The notes under the pieces were generated by a model, which was not told where the DNA came from, did not search any database, and worked only from the letters and a program-made list of their open reading frames with translations. Positions 34,695 through 43,145 of a stretch of DNA of 64,000 bases are shown here, piece by piece. The stretch's first letter is position 1. The number at the start of each line of letters is the position of its first letter. Both the position numbers and the translations under genes were made by a program. Origin of the DNA: Desulfitobacterium sp038181555 (GTDB lineage: Bacteria > Bacillota > Desulfitobacteriia > Desulfitobacteriales > Desulfitobacteriaceae); contig NZ_JBBWUA010000001.1 of the NCBI RefSeq assembly GCF_038181555.1, positions 248,001 to 312,000 on the forward strand, read 5' to 3'.

Positions 34695-35738
34695 ATGGAT
34701 AAGCAAAAGAAGATGCGCTTTGCCATCATTGGCTGTGGACGCATTGCACCTAAACATGCCGAATCAATCCTCGCTCTCGAAGAAGCAGAGCTGGTAGCCG
34801 TTTGTGATGTTGTTCCGGAAAAGGCCCAAGCCTTTGCGGATAAATATGGAGCCAAACCCTACCTTTTTTACGAAGAAATGCTGGAAAAGGAAGAGATCGA
34901 TGTGGTGACTATCGCTACAGAATCAGATCTTCATGCCCCTATCGGTATCACTTGTGCCAAAGCCGGAAAACACGTTATGGTCGAGAAGCCCATGGCCATG
35001 ACCTTAGAGAGTGCTGATGAGCTCATTCGCACCTGTCACGAAGCTGGTGTCAAGCTCTCAGTGATTCACCAAAACCGCTACAATAAATCCATTAAGCTTA
35101 TGCGCCAAGCCCTAGAAGAGGGACGTTTTGGCAAGCTCACCCATGGCCAAGCCTCTGTGCGCTGGAACCGCAATGATGCCTACTATTCCCAAGCCCCTTG
35201 GCGCGGTACTAAGCTCCAAGATGGTGGAGTCCTGATGAATCAGTCGATCCACAATATCGACCTCCTTCAATGGACCTTTGGACCCGTGGAGTCGGTCTTT
35301 GGTTATACCCGCACAGCTCTGCGCAAGATTGAGATGGAGGATGTGGGTGTTGCCGTCATTAAGTTTAAGAATGGAGCCCTCGGGGTAATCGAGGCAGCTT
35401 CAACTATTTATCCAAAAAATATTGAAGAAACCCTCAACATCTTCGGTGAAACCGGTTCCGTCATGATCGGCGGCATTGCCGTCAACCGTGTCGAGACTTG
35501 GGAGTTCCCGGATAGTGATGAGGAAAAACAGGCCATCTTTGCCGCTCAGGAAAATGATCCCCCCAATGTCTATGGATTTGGTCATCGGGAAGTGATCAAG
35601 GATATGATTGATGCAGTCCGCGAGGACCGTACACCATCTATCCCCGGAGAAGAAGGACGGAAGGCTTTAGAGATTATCCTAGCCATTTACAAGTGCCAGG
35701 AGACGAAGGAGCCGGTGGTGTTCCCGGTCGTTAAGTAG
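34695..35738 (+). CDS. Gfo/Idh/MocA oxidoreductase (WbpB-like)
   Basis: A 347-residue NAD(P)-dependent dehydrogenase. The Rossmann motif is FAIIGCGRIAPKH; the family EKP motif is in HVMVEKPMAMT (about 95); the active-site region DGGVLMNQSIHNIDLLQW holds the conserved His. It closely resembles WbpB, which oxidises C3 of UDP-GlcNAc-uronate before transamination. ATG 34695 with TAAGGAGTGG upstream is chosen over an in-frame start at 34647, which lies in the repeat. Neighbouring WbpA-, WbpD- and WbpE-like genes support the pathway. Confidence 0.88.
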   Translation: MDKQKKMRFAIIGCGRIAPKHAESILALEEAELVAVCDVVPEKAQAFADKYGAKPYLFYEEMLEKEEIDVVTIATESDLHAPIGITCAKAGKHVMVEKPMAMTLESADELIRTCHEAGVKLSVIHQNRYNKSIKLMRQALEEGRFGKLTHGQASVRWNRNDAYYSQAPWRGTKLQDGGVLMNQSIHNIDLLQWTFGPVESVFGYTRTALRKIEMEDVGVAVIKFKNGALGVIEAASTIYPKNIEETLNIFGETGSVMIGGIAVNRVETWEFPDSDEEKQAIFAAQENDPPNVYGFGHREVIKDMIDAVREDRTPSIPGEEGRKALEIILAIYKCQETKEPVVFPVVK

Positions 35739-35766
35739 CTCTTGAACAGCCTTTAGCTCGGGTCGT

Positions 35767-36010
35767 GTAGCTTTTCGCACAACACTCACTCAGTAGCTAC
35801 GGGGCTGGCGAACTCGCTTCAGCAGCAGGATTTGCCAAACCTCAGGGTAATACCTGATGTGAACCGGTGGCAATCCTATGCTGTTGAAGCATCATTCGCC
35901 TGACCGCCCCTCCGCTTAAAGAAAGCTTGGCTTGTGGTGAGGGAAGCGAAGCAGAAGCCTTAGCTGCCTTATACACAGTGAAAATCGTTCGTTCTTGTGC
36001 GAAAAGCTAC
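35767..36010. repeat. nested inverted-repeat element (~244 bp)
   Basis: Perfect 16-bp ends GTAGCTTTTCGCACAA (35767-35782) and TTGTGCGAAAAGCTAC (35995-36010) enclose a second inverted repeat: GCTTCAGCAGCAGGATTTGCC (35816) with GGCAATCCTATGCTGTTGAAGC (35869). That in turn encloses TCAGG/CCTGA. The interval 35739-36050 holds no gene. It looks like a non-autonomous mobile or cruciform-forming element. No target duplication was identified. Confidence 0.65.
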
Positions 36011-36050
36011 TCTTATGAGCATTAAAAGATTTTAAAGTGAGGTCATATAT

Positions 36051-36971
36051 ATGCCTGATCCACGAACCACATCTATCTATATCGACCCCACGGCAACCGT
36101 CCCCGTCAGCGTAACCATCTCACCCTTCTGTGTGATTCAGGGCAAGGTTAGCCTCGGCGAAAATGTGACCCTAGGTGTGGGTTGTGTCATCGAAGAAGGA
36201 GCAACCATCGGTGCAGGCTCTACTCTAGGCCATCATGTGACGATTGCTGCGGGTGCCACCGTCGGGGACGGGTGTCAACTGTCCGCCCATGTGAGCATAG
36301 GCTCTGGGGCTCGCATCGGGGCGCGGACGCGGGTGGGTGAGCATACAGCCGTCTATCCGCTAACGGAGCTCGGTGAGGATGGCTTTATTGGCAGCAGCGC
36401 CTCTGTAGGGCGTTTTCCTAAGGCGGCCGCTACCAGCACGGTGAAAGCCCAGGCGGATTTACCGCCGCTGAAAATGGGGAAGGGATACACCATAGGCTGT
36501 TCTTCTGTTCTATATGCAGGAACCACATACGGCGATCAGGTCTTCCTAGGGGATGGCGCCTTGGTACGTGAACGCTGCACCATCGGTAAGAATGTGGTCA
36601 TCGGTAGCGGGGTAGCTGTCGAAAATGATACCAGCATCGGCGCCTACACTAAGATTCAGACCGGATCTTACATCACAGCCTATATGGAGATTGAGGAACG
36701 GGTCTTTATCGCTCCTATGGTCACCACCACGAATGATAATTACATGGGTAGGACTGAAAAGCGCTTTAAGTCACTCAGGGGAGCTAAGATCTGCCGTGGA
36801 GCTCGAGTGGGTGGGGGTTCTATTCTTCTGCCGGGTGTCTGCGTTGCACAGGAGACCTTTGTCGCCGCTGGGGCGCTAGTCACCAAAGACACGGTAGAGA
36901 AGCGCGTGGTCAAAGGATTCCCTGCCCAGGATTTGCGGGAAGTACCCGAGGAAGAATTGTTGCAAGAGTAG
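36051..36971 (+). CDS. left-handed beta-helix acyltransferase (WbpD-like N-acetyltransferase)
   Basis: A 306-residue hexapeptide-repeat protein. Isoleucine/valine-patch repeats (for example VTLGVGCVIEEGATIGAGST and CTIGKNVVIGSGVAVENDTS) run through most of the chain. The C-terminal part VFIAPMVTTTNDNYMGRTEK and GARVGGGSILLPGV matches WbpD-type N-acetyltransferases, which acetylate the 3-amino group of the UDP-sugar. WbpD is about 190 residues, so this protein has about 110 extra residues, apparently a second stretch of hexapeptide coils at the N-terminus. Confidence 0.82.
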   Translation: MPDPRTTSIYIDPTATVPVSVTISPFCVIQGKVSLGENVTLGVGCVIEEGATIGAGSTLGHHVTIAAGATVGDGCQLSAHVSIGSGARIGARTRVGEHTAVYPLTELGEDGFIGSSASVGRFPKAAATSTVKAQADLPPLKMGKGYTIGCSSVLYAGTTYGDQVFLGDGALVRERCTIGKNVVIGSGVAVENDTSIGAYTKIQTGSYITAYMEIEERVFIAPMVTTTNDNYMGRTEKRFKSLRGAKICRGARVGGGSILLPGVCVAQETFVAAGALVTKDTVEKRVVKGFPAQDLREVPEEELLQE

Positions 36972-37028
36972 CACTTCTGTCAGTGGATTGTACTTTCTAG
37001 GAATGCACATAAAAATGGGTAATAACTA

Positions 37029-37077
37029 AAAAGGTCAAGTGGTTATCTTGCACGCAAGCAAACCACTTGACCTTTTT
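37029..37077 (+). terminator. strong terminator after the acetyltransferase gene
   Basis: AAAGGTCAAGTGGTT and AACCACTTGACCTTTTT form a stem of about 15 bp; the loop contains TTGC/GCAA. It closes the rightward polysaccharide operon. Confidence 0.85.
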
Positions 37078-37084
37078 ATGCTTA

Positions 37085-37110
37085 TGTCATTCTGAGCGAG
37101 CGTAGGATCT
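37085..37110 (+). repeat. widespread TGTCATTCTGAGCG repeat (half element)
   Basis: TGTCATTCTGAGCGAGCG followed by TAGGATCT is very close to the TGTCATTCTGAGCGAAGCGAAGAATCT motif common in many anaerobe genomes (known from memory). The usual inverted partner is not seen nearby. Confidence 0.5.
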
Positions 37111-37229
37111 GGTTCTTCTAGGTATCCCTTCTATGGATGAACAACCATAGAGTTGATCAGAACAATACATAGTATACTATAAAATAATCTGTGATATAAT
37201 TATAGTATAAAGAATAAGGAGTGAATTTT

Positions 37230-38669
37230 ATGGCCTTGGTATCTGAAGAACAAGTCATTAAAGTCTTACAACAATATAACCAGTGGTGGAAAGAACCTGA
37301 GAAAATCCAAGCACTAACTAAACCTCAGAAAAGAGTTGCCTATAATGAAGCAATGAAGTACTTAACCCATCCCTCAATTCGAAGATTTGTGGTATTGTCC
37401 GGCGCCAGACGAGTAGGTAAAACGACAATTATGTATCAAATGATCGAGGATCTTTTAATACAAGGTGTTGCGCCGAGGAATATTCTCTATATAACTTTTG
37501 ATAATCCATTAGTTAAGCTTATTAGCATTGATGAAGTATTAAACATATATGAATCGCTCTATCCAATTGAGGGGAAGAAATATTTGTTTTTCGATGAGGT
37601 TCAATATACAAATAACTGGGAGCTATGGATGAAAGTATTATATGATTCCCGCCCAGATATTTGTTTAACAGCAACTGGATCTGCTAGCCCGATTATTCAA
37701 AAGGGAGCAGCAGACAGTGGTGCGGGAAGATGGACGATGCTTAAAATTCCAACGTTATCCTTTTATGAATACTGTGAATTACTTCAGTTGAAGGAACGTC
37801 CAGCCCTTAATAGTAATATTCAGCTGTCAGAATTGGCAACTCTAGCAAGAGGTGAATTTGCCGAGCTCGCAAATGCTTTTTCACCATTAGTCCAGCACTT
37901 TAATCGCTATTTACTAATTGGTGGTTTTCCGGAGCTTGTACTATCTGATGATGACACCTATGCTCAAAGATTACTCCGTGAAGATGTGGTGGATAAGGTT
38001 ATTAAAAGAGATGTTCTGACCCTATTCAACGTAAGGAACCCACTACTGATGGAAAAGTTATTTTTATATCTGTGTATAAATTCATCTGGAATCTTTAATG
38101 CTCAAACTGCAACTAAGGAATTGGGCAATATAAGTGTTACAACGTTGGAAAACTATCTTGAATTTCTCGAGAAATCAAATCTCATTTACCGTTCGAATCC
38201 CATCGATGTTGGGAGCAAAGGTGCTTTAAAAGGCCGACCCAAAATCTATGTGGCAGACCCAGCGATACGCAATGCAGTTCTCATGATTGACAACGTCCAG
38301 ACCAATGAAAAAGAAATGGGCATTATGGTAGAAACTGCTGTCTATAAACACTTCGTTTCCTTCTATGAAGGAAAGACTGCCAAAATAGGGTATTTCAGAA
38401 AGCTAAAGAATAATCAAAAAGAGGTAGATGTTGTTATTGATCAACCCTCAGGGAAAGTACTCTGTGAAGTAAAATACCGGAATGACTCATCCGTGCTTGC
38501 CTCAGATGCCGTAGTTGCTTTAGCCTCAGATCCAAACTCTCAGGTTACAAATGCCTTTATCGCAACAAAAAAGCTTACTGACTATGGTGTCAGTAAGCAT
38601 AATTCACAAGTGCCCATCGTGAGAATTCCGGCATTAATCCTCTTATATCTTTTAGGTAAAGCAGTTTGA
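37230..38669 (+). CDS. AAA ATPase with DUF4143 C-terminal domain
   Basis: A 479-residue ATP-binding protein. Walker A is LSGARRVGKTTIMYQ (about residue 58); Walker B is YLFFDEVQYTNNWE; sensor region LTATGSASPII. The C-terminal DUF4143 half has a restriction-endonuclease-like core: RKLKNNQKEVDVVID and GKVLCEVKYR, resembling the D-ExK nuclease motif. Such proteins are frequent, mobile and of unknown function. ATG 37230, 8 nt after AAGGAG, is chosen. The A+T-rich composition differs from neighbouring genes, suggesting transfer. Confidence 0.85.
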   Translation: MALVSEEQVIKVLQQYNQWWKEPEKIQALTKPQKRVAYNEAMKYLTHPSIRRFVVLSGARRVGKTTIMYQMIEDLLIQGVAPRNILYITFDNPLVKLISIDEVLNIYESLYPIEGKKYLFFDEVQYTNNWELWMKVLYDSRPDICLTATGSASPIIQKGAADSGAGRWTMLKIPTLSFYEYCELLQLKERPALNSNIQLSELATLARGEFAELANAFSPLVQHFNRYLLIGGFPELVLSDDDTYAQRLLREDVVDKVIKRDVLTLFNVRNPLLMEKLFLYLCINSSGIFNAQTATKELGNISVTTLENYLEFLEKSNLIYRSNPIDVGSKGALKGRPKIYVADPAIRNAVLMIDNVQTNEKEMGIMVETAVYKHFVSFYEGKTAKIGYFRKLKNNQKEVDVVIDQPSGKVLCEVKYRNDSSVLASDAVVALASDPNSQVTNAFIATKKLTDYGVSKHNSQVPIVRIPALILLYLLGKAV

Positions 38670-38687
38670 GCAGATATTCTCCCACAA

Positions 38688-38717
38688 AACACAAGAAGTG
38701 CAAGGACTTTTTGTGTT
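38688..38717. terminator. bidirectional terminator between convergent genes
   Basis: AACACAAGAAGT and ACTTTTTGTGTT form a 12-bp stem (one G-U) with a 6-nt loop; it lies between the ATPase stop and the flippase stop. Confidence 0.7.
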
Positions 38718-38721
38718 CTCG

Positions 38722-40131
38722 CTATCTTCTCAGCACCCGTCTTACCACATAAGCACTAATTTTGCGGAAATCCTTATCAATCGCAACGATAACTAAGCAG
38801 AATACCACGCCCGCCACGGAAGCGGAGAGGAGAGGGTGGAGGTCGATCAGTAGCCAAGCTACCCCCGCCATGCAAAGTGCCGAGATAATCGTACTAGGCA
38901 GCTGCCGCCACAAGCGAATCTTATAGACATTCTTGCGAATTAACACATAGTAGGCTAAGAAGATGAAGATCTCCACGATGATGATACCGTAGGCGGCGCT
39001 GTATAATCCCAGCCAGGGCTTTAAGCCAAAGATCAAGCCTGCTAAAAGAGCTAGAGAAAGCCCCTGCACAATCGTTCTTTGCATTTGCCGACCGGTGGTA
39101 GTCAGGATATCCCCTAAAGAAAAACTCATACATTCCAGAGCTAAAAACCAACAGACAATCATCAGGATAGGGATGGAGGCGTTGAACTTCCCATCATAAA
39201 GCCATTCTGTCAGCGGACCGGCTAAGACGAAGAACAAGGTACTGCCGGCGATACCCACTGCCGAGAGGGCCTTAAACACTTTTTCGATCACCCCTTGATG
39301 CTGGTTGCGGTCGGAATCTCCCAGCTGATAAAGGACAGGATAAAGAGCACTGGTCATCATACTAGGGATAAAGACCAGAATCAGGATCAACTTGTAGGCT
39401 GCCGAGAAAATCCCCACTTCCTCACTGGTGGCAGACCAAGAGAGGGCTAAGATGCTGAACTGAGTAAAAACGTTGTAAAATATCCGATGAATCCCAAAGG
39501 GCAGACCGTGGATCACCATGTTAGGCATGGTCGGCAACTCCACCCTAGGCTTAATTTCCTTTCTTAAAGCCAAATAAAGCAGGACTGTAGTTATCACATA
39601 AGCGAGCAAATGAGTAAAGGTGATGGAGACTACCCCTAAACCGGCCACCAGCACAAAAATAGTAAAGATGGCAATCAACAGAGTCGTCAGGAACTGATAA
39701 AAGGCAGCGACATAAATTTTCTGCACGGCTTGATAGTAATTATAGATGGATTGGTTGATAGCATTAAAGCACACGGCGACCCCAACAACTATCACCATAG
39801 CTTTCACCGTTGCATTATAGGGGAACATAAAAAGTAGCATGACAAGGTAACATAACGCGCACAAAAGGGTCTTCACGAAGAGGGTATTGCCAAAATATTG
39901 GGGCAGTACCTTCGCGTTTTTAGAGCCTTCCTGAACCATCAGTTGGCTAATGCCCAGCTCGGCAAAAATGATAATGGTACCCACATAAGCATAGGCTGTC
40001 GAGTAATCCCCAAAAGGCCCCGGACCTAAGTAGCGGGTCACAAAAATCCCCAGCACTGCTGCGATGGATTTGGCAAGGAGGCTGGAGACCCCCAAGGCTG
40101 TCGCATTTTTTGCAATAAGACGCGTATCCAT
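38722..40131 (-). CDS. polysaccharide flippase (Wzx/MATE-like)
   Basis: A 469-residue integral membrane protein with about 14 hydrophobic segments. The N-terminal pattern ALGVSSLLAKSIAAVLGIFV then TRYLGPGPFGDYSTAYAYVG is typical of the oligosaccharide flippase family. It would flip undecaprenyl-linked repeat units across the membrane. Its ATG overlaps the stop of the upstream glycosyltransferase gene, so the leftward genes are one operon. Confidence 0.92.
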   Translation of the reverse strand: MDTRLIAKNATALGVSSLLAKSIAAVLGIFVTRYLGPGPFGDYSTAYAYVGTIIIFAELGISQLMVQEGSKNAKVLPQYFGNTLFVKTLLCALCYLVMLLFMFPYNATVKAMVIVVGVAVCFNAINQSIYNYYQAVQKIYVAAFYQFLTTLLIAIFTIFVLVAGLGVVSITFTHLLAYVITTVLLYLALRKEIKPRVELPTMPNMVIHGLPFGIHRIFYNVFTQFSILALSWSATSEEVGIFSAAYKLILILVFIPSMMTSALYPVLYQLGDSDRNQHQGVIEKVFKALSAVGIAGSTLFFVLAGPLTEWLYDGKFNASIPILMIVCWFLALECMSFSLGDILTTTGRQMQRTIVQGLSLALLAGLIFGLKPWLGLYSAAYGIIIVEIFIFLAYYVLIRKNVYKIRLWRQLPSTIISALCMAGVAWLLIDLHPLLSASVAGVVFCLVIVAIDKDFRKISAYVVRRVLRR

Positions 40132-41393
40132 TAAACTAGCTCAGCTCCTAACCCTTGGTTCCCTTCGGCTAAGACCTCATGATATAAAGCGATGGTCTGG
40201 TGGGCATTATGAGACCAAGTAAAGTTCTCCCGGACCAAAATTTGTCCTTTTTTGCCCATCTCTTGGGTCAAGTCAGGATTGCCTAATAGTTTCTCAATGG
40301 CAAAGCGAATATCCTCAGCGTTGCGGGGACGGACAGTCAAGCCAACCTCTTCCCGATGGATAAGAGGGGCAATCCCTTCCCCCTTCGTACCGATGATCGG
40401 TTTCCCTTGAGAGAGTGCTTCCAAATAAACTACACCAAAAGCCTCGTTCCAACTCGGCATCACGAAAATATCACACCGGGCCATCTCCGCCATAGCTTGG
40501 GGATGGGGGAGACTCCCTAAAAATTCCACATGCTTCTCTAGGCCTAAAGCCCTCACCTGCGCTTCGAGGTTTTGTCGTTCTGCTCCATCACCGGCGATGC
40601 GGTAGAGTAAATTTGGATAATCCTGCAGGAGTTGAGAATTAGCTAGAGCCTCTAAGACATAAGCATGTCCCTTAGGTTCTCGCAAAAAACCCACCGTCAA
40701 CAGCACAGGCCCTCGTTGTTCATCGTGAATCGCATTTTCGCAGCTAGCTGACTTCTGCACTTCCGCTTGCGCCTTTGCATCTACGTCCTCGAATTCTGCA
40801 CCATTATAAATCACCCGATACTTACTGAGGCTATCGGCCCACAGCTCCAGACCATAATTCTCACGCAATTTATCGCTGACGAGAACCACGCGCCGAGCTT
40901 GGCGTAGGGTATCCTTGACGCTCTCAGCGCAGCGAGGAGAGCGGTTCAAGGTATGAGCGAAATCCTGTCCATGAATGGTGACCACCACAGGTAGATTATA
41001 TTGTTTTCCCAAAGCCACAGCGGCAGCACCATCGGGATGAGCCACATGAGCATGGATCAGGTCAGGTTTCTTATCACGCACAAGTCGTGCTATCAGCTTG
41101 CCCATCCCTAGGCGATAGGTCAGGGGGTAATGAGCAAAGAAATAGCCGCGGGGAAACTCCAGAACTCTCGGGTGGTAAATATCCATACCCTGATGGAGCT
41201 CGTGATCGGGTACCTGGGCGTATTTTCCCCATTTCCCCAACCCCTTAAGAGCACGCGGAAACCAAGGAGTTGGATTCACCAGGGTGACCTCGACACCTTG
41301 AGCGTGGATGGCCTCGATTTGCTGTTGGACGAATATCCCACTCAGAGGCTGGACAGCCGTCGGGTAGAGGTGGGAGATGACTAGAACGTTCAT
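40131..41393 (-). CDS. GT4-family glycosyltransferase
   Basis: A 420-residue GT-B enzyme. The N-terminal domain has MNVLVISHLYP and GIFVQQQ; the acceptor side has DLIHAHVAHPDGAAA. The C-terminal donor domain has LLTVGFLREPKGHAYVLEAL and the EX7E motif in WNEAFGVVYLEALSQGKPII. The start is ATG at 41393, with AAAGGA 8 nt upstream; a longer frame to 41450 lacks a ribosome binding site. It transfers an NDP-sugar to the growing lipid-linked repeat unit; specificity unknown. Confidence 0.9.
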   Translation of the reverse strand: MNVLVISHLYPTAVQPLSGIFVQQQIEAIHAQGVEVTLVNPTPWFPRALKGLGKWGKYAQVPDHELHQGMDIYHPRVLEFPRGYFFAHYPLTYRLGMGKLIARLVRDKKPDLIHAHVAHPDGAAAVALGKQYNLPVVVTIHGQDFAHTLNRSPRCAESVKDTLRQARRVVLVSDKLRENYGLELWADSLSKYRVIYNGAEFEDVDAKAQAEVQKSASCENAIHDEQRGPVLLTVGFLREPKGHAYVLEALANSQLLQDYPNLLYRIAGDGAERQNLEAQVRALGLEKHVEFLGSLPHPQAMAEMARCDIFVMPSWNEAFGVVYLEALSQGKPIIGTKGEGIAPLIHREEVGLTVRPRNAEDIRFAIEKLLGNPDLTQEMGKKGQILVRENFTWSHNAHQTIALYHEVLAEGNQGLGAELV

Positions 41394-41434
41394 AGATTGT
41401 CCTTTCTTTGGGGCTGCTTTAGAGAGTGTCTCCA

Positions 41435-41642
41435 GGATTTTGCTATACACGTTCGCTCAGAAAGCTGCGCGCACCCGTTCTAGTGCTCAAGCTTTCCGCT
41501 CCGTCGGGACGCTGGCTAAATCGGCTCCTGCCTCATAGCCAGTTGGAAACGTCCTGTTTCCAACCCGACTCCGCTGCAAGCTTTTCGCGAAGAACGGGTA
41601 GCTGCTCGCTTTGAAGTCGCTCTCTTCCGTATATCAAAATCC
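41435..41642. repeat. nested inverted-repeat element (~208 bp)
   Basis: Ends GGATTTTGCTATAC (41435) and GTATATCAAAATCC (41629) pair with one mismatch. Inside, CACCCGTTCT pairs with AGAACGGGT, AAGCTTTCCGC with GC-AAGCTTTTCGC-like sequence, CTGGCT with AGCCAG, and the centre GTTGGAAAC/GTTTCCAAC is a perfect hairpin. The gap 41394-41786 between the two glycosyltransferase genes holds no gene. The architecture and AGCTTTTCGC motif recall the element at 35.8 kb. Confidence 0.6.
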
Positions 41643-41666
41643 TTGGGTATTCTTTCAAGTGAATAA

Positions 41667-41690
41667 CGGGGACAGGTCCCTTGATTCATG
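41667..41690 (+). repeat. palindromic repeat copy, GGGGACAGGTCCC core
   Basis: CGGGGACAGGTCCCTTGATTCA shares its core with the copies at 24.96 and 34.6 kb. Confidence 0.6.
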
Positions 41691-41786
41691 GTTTGCGACT
41701 TTCGCGAAACCCTCATTCGAATTTCATCGTATAAATCGCCTCTAGCTACTCGCGTGTTCTATCGATGACTTGCATCCTCAGTAATG

Positions 41787-43145
41787 CTAGAACTTTCTTT
41801 CCTGCCCCCCGAGTATCTGCTCATACACCGCTAATAGCTTCTTTTCTTCGCTTTCCCAGGAGTACTTCTCGTGGAACGCGTCCCAGCCGTTCTGGGCATA
41901 TTTTAGAGTTTGAGCAGGGTTATCGATGAGAGTGCATATCTCTTGGGCTAAAGATTGGGGGTCGCCGGGATCGGCAATGCGGCCGCATTTATCTTCGCTT
42001 AGAATCTGCTCTATGTAGCCAAAACGGGAGCCGACTACGGGTAGCCCGGCTGCCATGTATTCGATGAGCTTTACGGGGATAGCTTTTGTGTAATTCAGGG
42101 TCGGGAGTAAGGGCACAAGTGCTATATGGCTGTCTCTGAGGATGCCGGGGACTTGGCTATAGGGGACTTTCCCTAGGACTTGGATATTGCCCTTTTCCAG
42201 CCAGCTTTCCATTGGGAGGTACTTCTCAGAGATTCCTCCCAACTCCAGTGGTCCCACTAGCTTACAGACCGCATCGGGATGCTTCTCGCGCACGAGGGGC
42301 ATAGCTTCTAGGATAACTTCTAGGCCCCGTTCGCGATTGATTCCCCCTAAATACAGAATCACCGGAGCTACAGAGCCGACGGAGACGCCAGAACAGTCAG
42401 AGCTATCAAAGCCCTCCCGAGCTTCCTTATTGACCCTTTCAGTGAGTTCCTCAGAAGCTTTTTGAAAACTGGGACCTGCCCCCAGTTCGCATGTCCCCAG
42501 TTCGCATTTTGGTCGTTCAAACTGGAACTGCTCTTGCAGAGGAAAATTAAACAAGCTGGCTCCCACTGGATTGTACTGCTTAAATAAACCCTCCATGTGG
42601 TGGTTCACCGTCATGATTCCGGCAAAGCGTCGTGCGGCACCTTTTTCCAGCCGTTCGAATACAGCCGCCGCTGTTTTGCGCAAGGGTGCGGGCAGCCAAT
42701 ACCGTGTCTTTAGGCTGTCGGCGTAATACTCATGGACATCATAGATCACCGGCTTGCCCAGCTTCTTTTGGAGGGTTAATCCCGTCCAGATCAGATCAGG
42801 ATCATGAAAATGATACAGATCGGCGTGCTCCTCCACTGCGGCCTGATAAATAGCCCGCAGATTGCGAACCCGCTGGAGCCTCGAGGAGAAAGGAGGCACA
42901 TAGCGAATCCGAATCCCCTCCACGATTTCTTCCAGCGGATACCCCGCCGAGACCACAGTTTTCATTTCAGGCACCCCGGTCTCATGAAAACTGGGACCTG
43001 ACCCCGTTTCGCACGCCTGCACTTGGCGGGGATATGGGGCGATGAGTACGACATCATAGCCTGCCCTTCGCAAAGAGCAGGCTTCCTTATAGAAGATGCG
43101 GCCATCCAAAGGTGGATGGGCAGATGTTAGGATGCAGATTTTCAA
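41787..43145 (-). CDS. glycosyltransferase with two in-frame repeat insertions
   Basis: A 452-residue GT-B protein. MKICILTSAHPPLDGRIFYK starts the N-terminal domain; DLYHFHDPDLIW and KPVIYDVHEYYADS follow; VILYLGGINRERGLEVILEA opens the donor domain, and the nucleotide site is IPVKLIEYMAAGLPVVGSRF. Two stretches do not fit the family: residues about 44-60 (ACETGSGPSFHETG) and about 213-240 (CELGTCELGAGPSFQKA). Both are encoded by copies of the GGGGxCAGGTCCC repeat and keep the frame. It starts at TTG 43145, overlapping the upstream stop by 4 bp, with GAGGGA upstream. Activity may survive because both insertions fall in loops (inference). Confidence 0.87.
   Translation of the reverse strand: MKICILTSAHPPLDGRIFYKEACSLRRAGYDVVLIAPYPRQVQACETGSGPSFHETGVPEMKTVVSAGYPLEEIVEGIRIRYVPPFSSRLQRVRNLRAIYQAAVEEHADLYHFHDPDLIWTGLTLQKKLGKPVIYDVHEYYADSLKTRYWLPAPLRKTAAAVFERLEKGAARRFAGIMTVNHHMEGLFKQYNPVGASLFNFPLQEQFQFERPKCELGTCELGAGPSFQKASEELTERVNKEAREGFDSSDCSGVSVGSVAPVILYLGGINRERGLEVILEAMPLVREKHPDAVCKLVGPLELGGISEKYLPMESWLEKGNIQVLGKVPYSQVPGILRDSHIALVPLLPTLNYTKAIPVKLIEYMAAGLPVVGSRFGYIEQILSEDKCGRIADPGDPQSLAQEICTLIDNPAQTLKYAQNGWDAFHEKYSWESEEKKLLAVYEQILGGQERKF
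42463..42506 (-). repeat. palindromic repeat inserted in glycosyltransferase gene
   Basis: On the minus strand: TGCGAACTGGGGACA, then TGCGAACTGGGGGCAGG, TCCCAGTTTTCA. The first half is duplicated. It is translated as CELGTCELGAGPSF. Confidence 0.75.
42985..43013 (-). repeat. palindromic repeat inserted in glycosyltransferase gene
   Basis: On the minus strand: TGCGAAACGGGGTCAGG then TCCCAGTTTTCA, nearly identical to the copy at 42463-42506. It is translated as CETGSGPSF. Confidence 0.75.

Noticed and set aside
41426..41716. Short frames on both strands in the gap between the glycosyltransferases
   Set aside because: They lie within the inverted-repeat element and have no start signals or family likeness.
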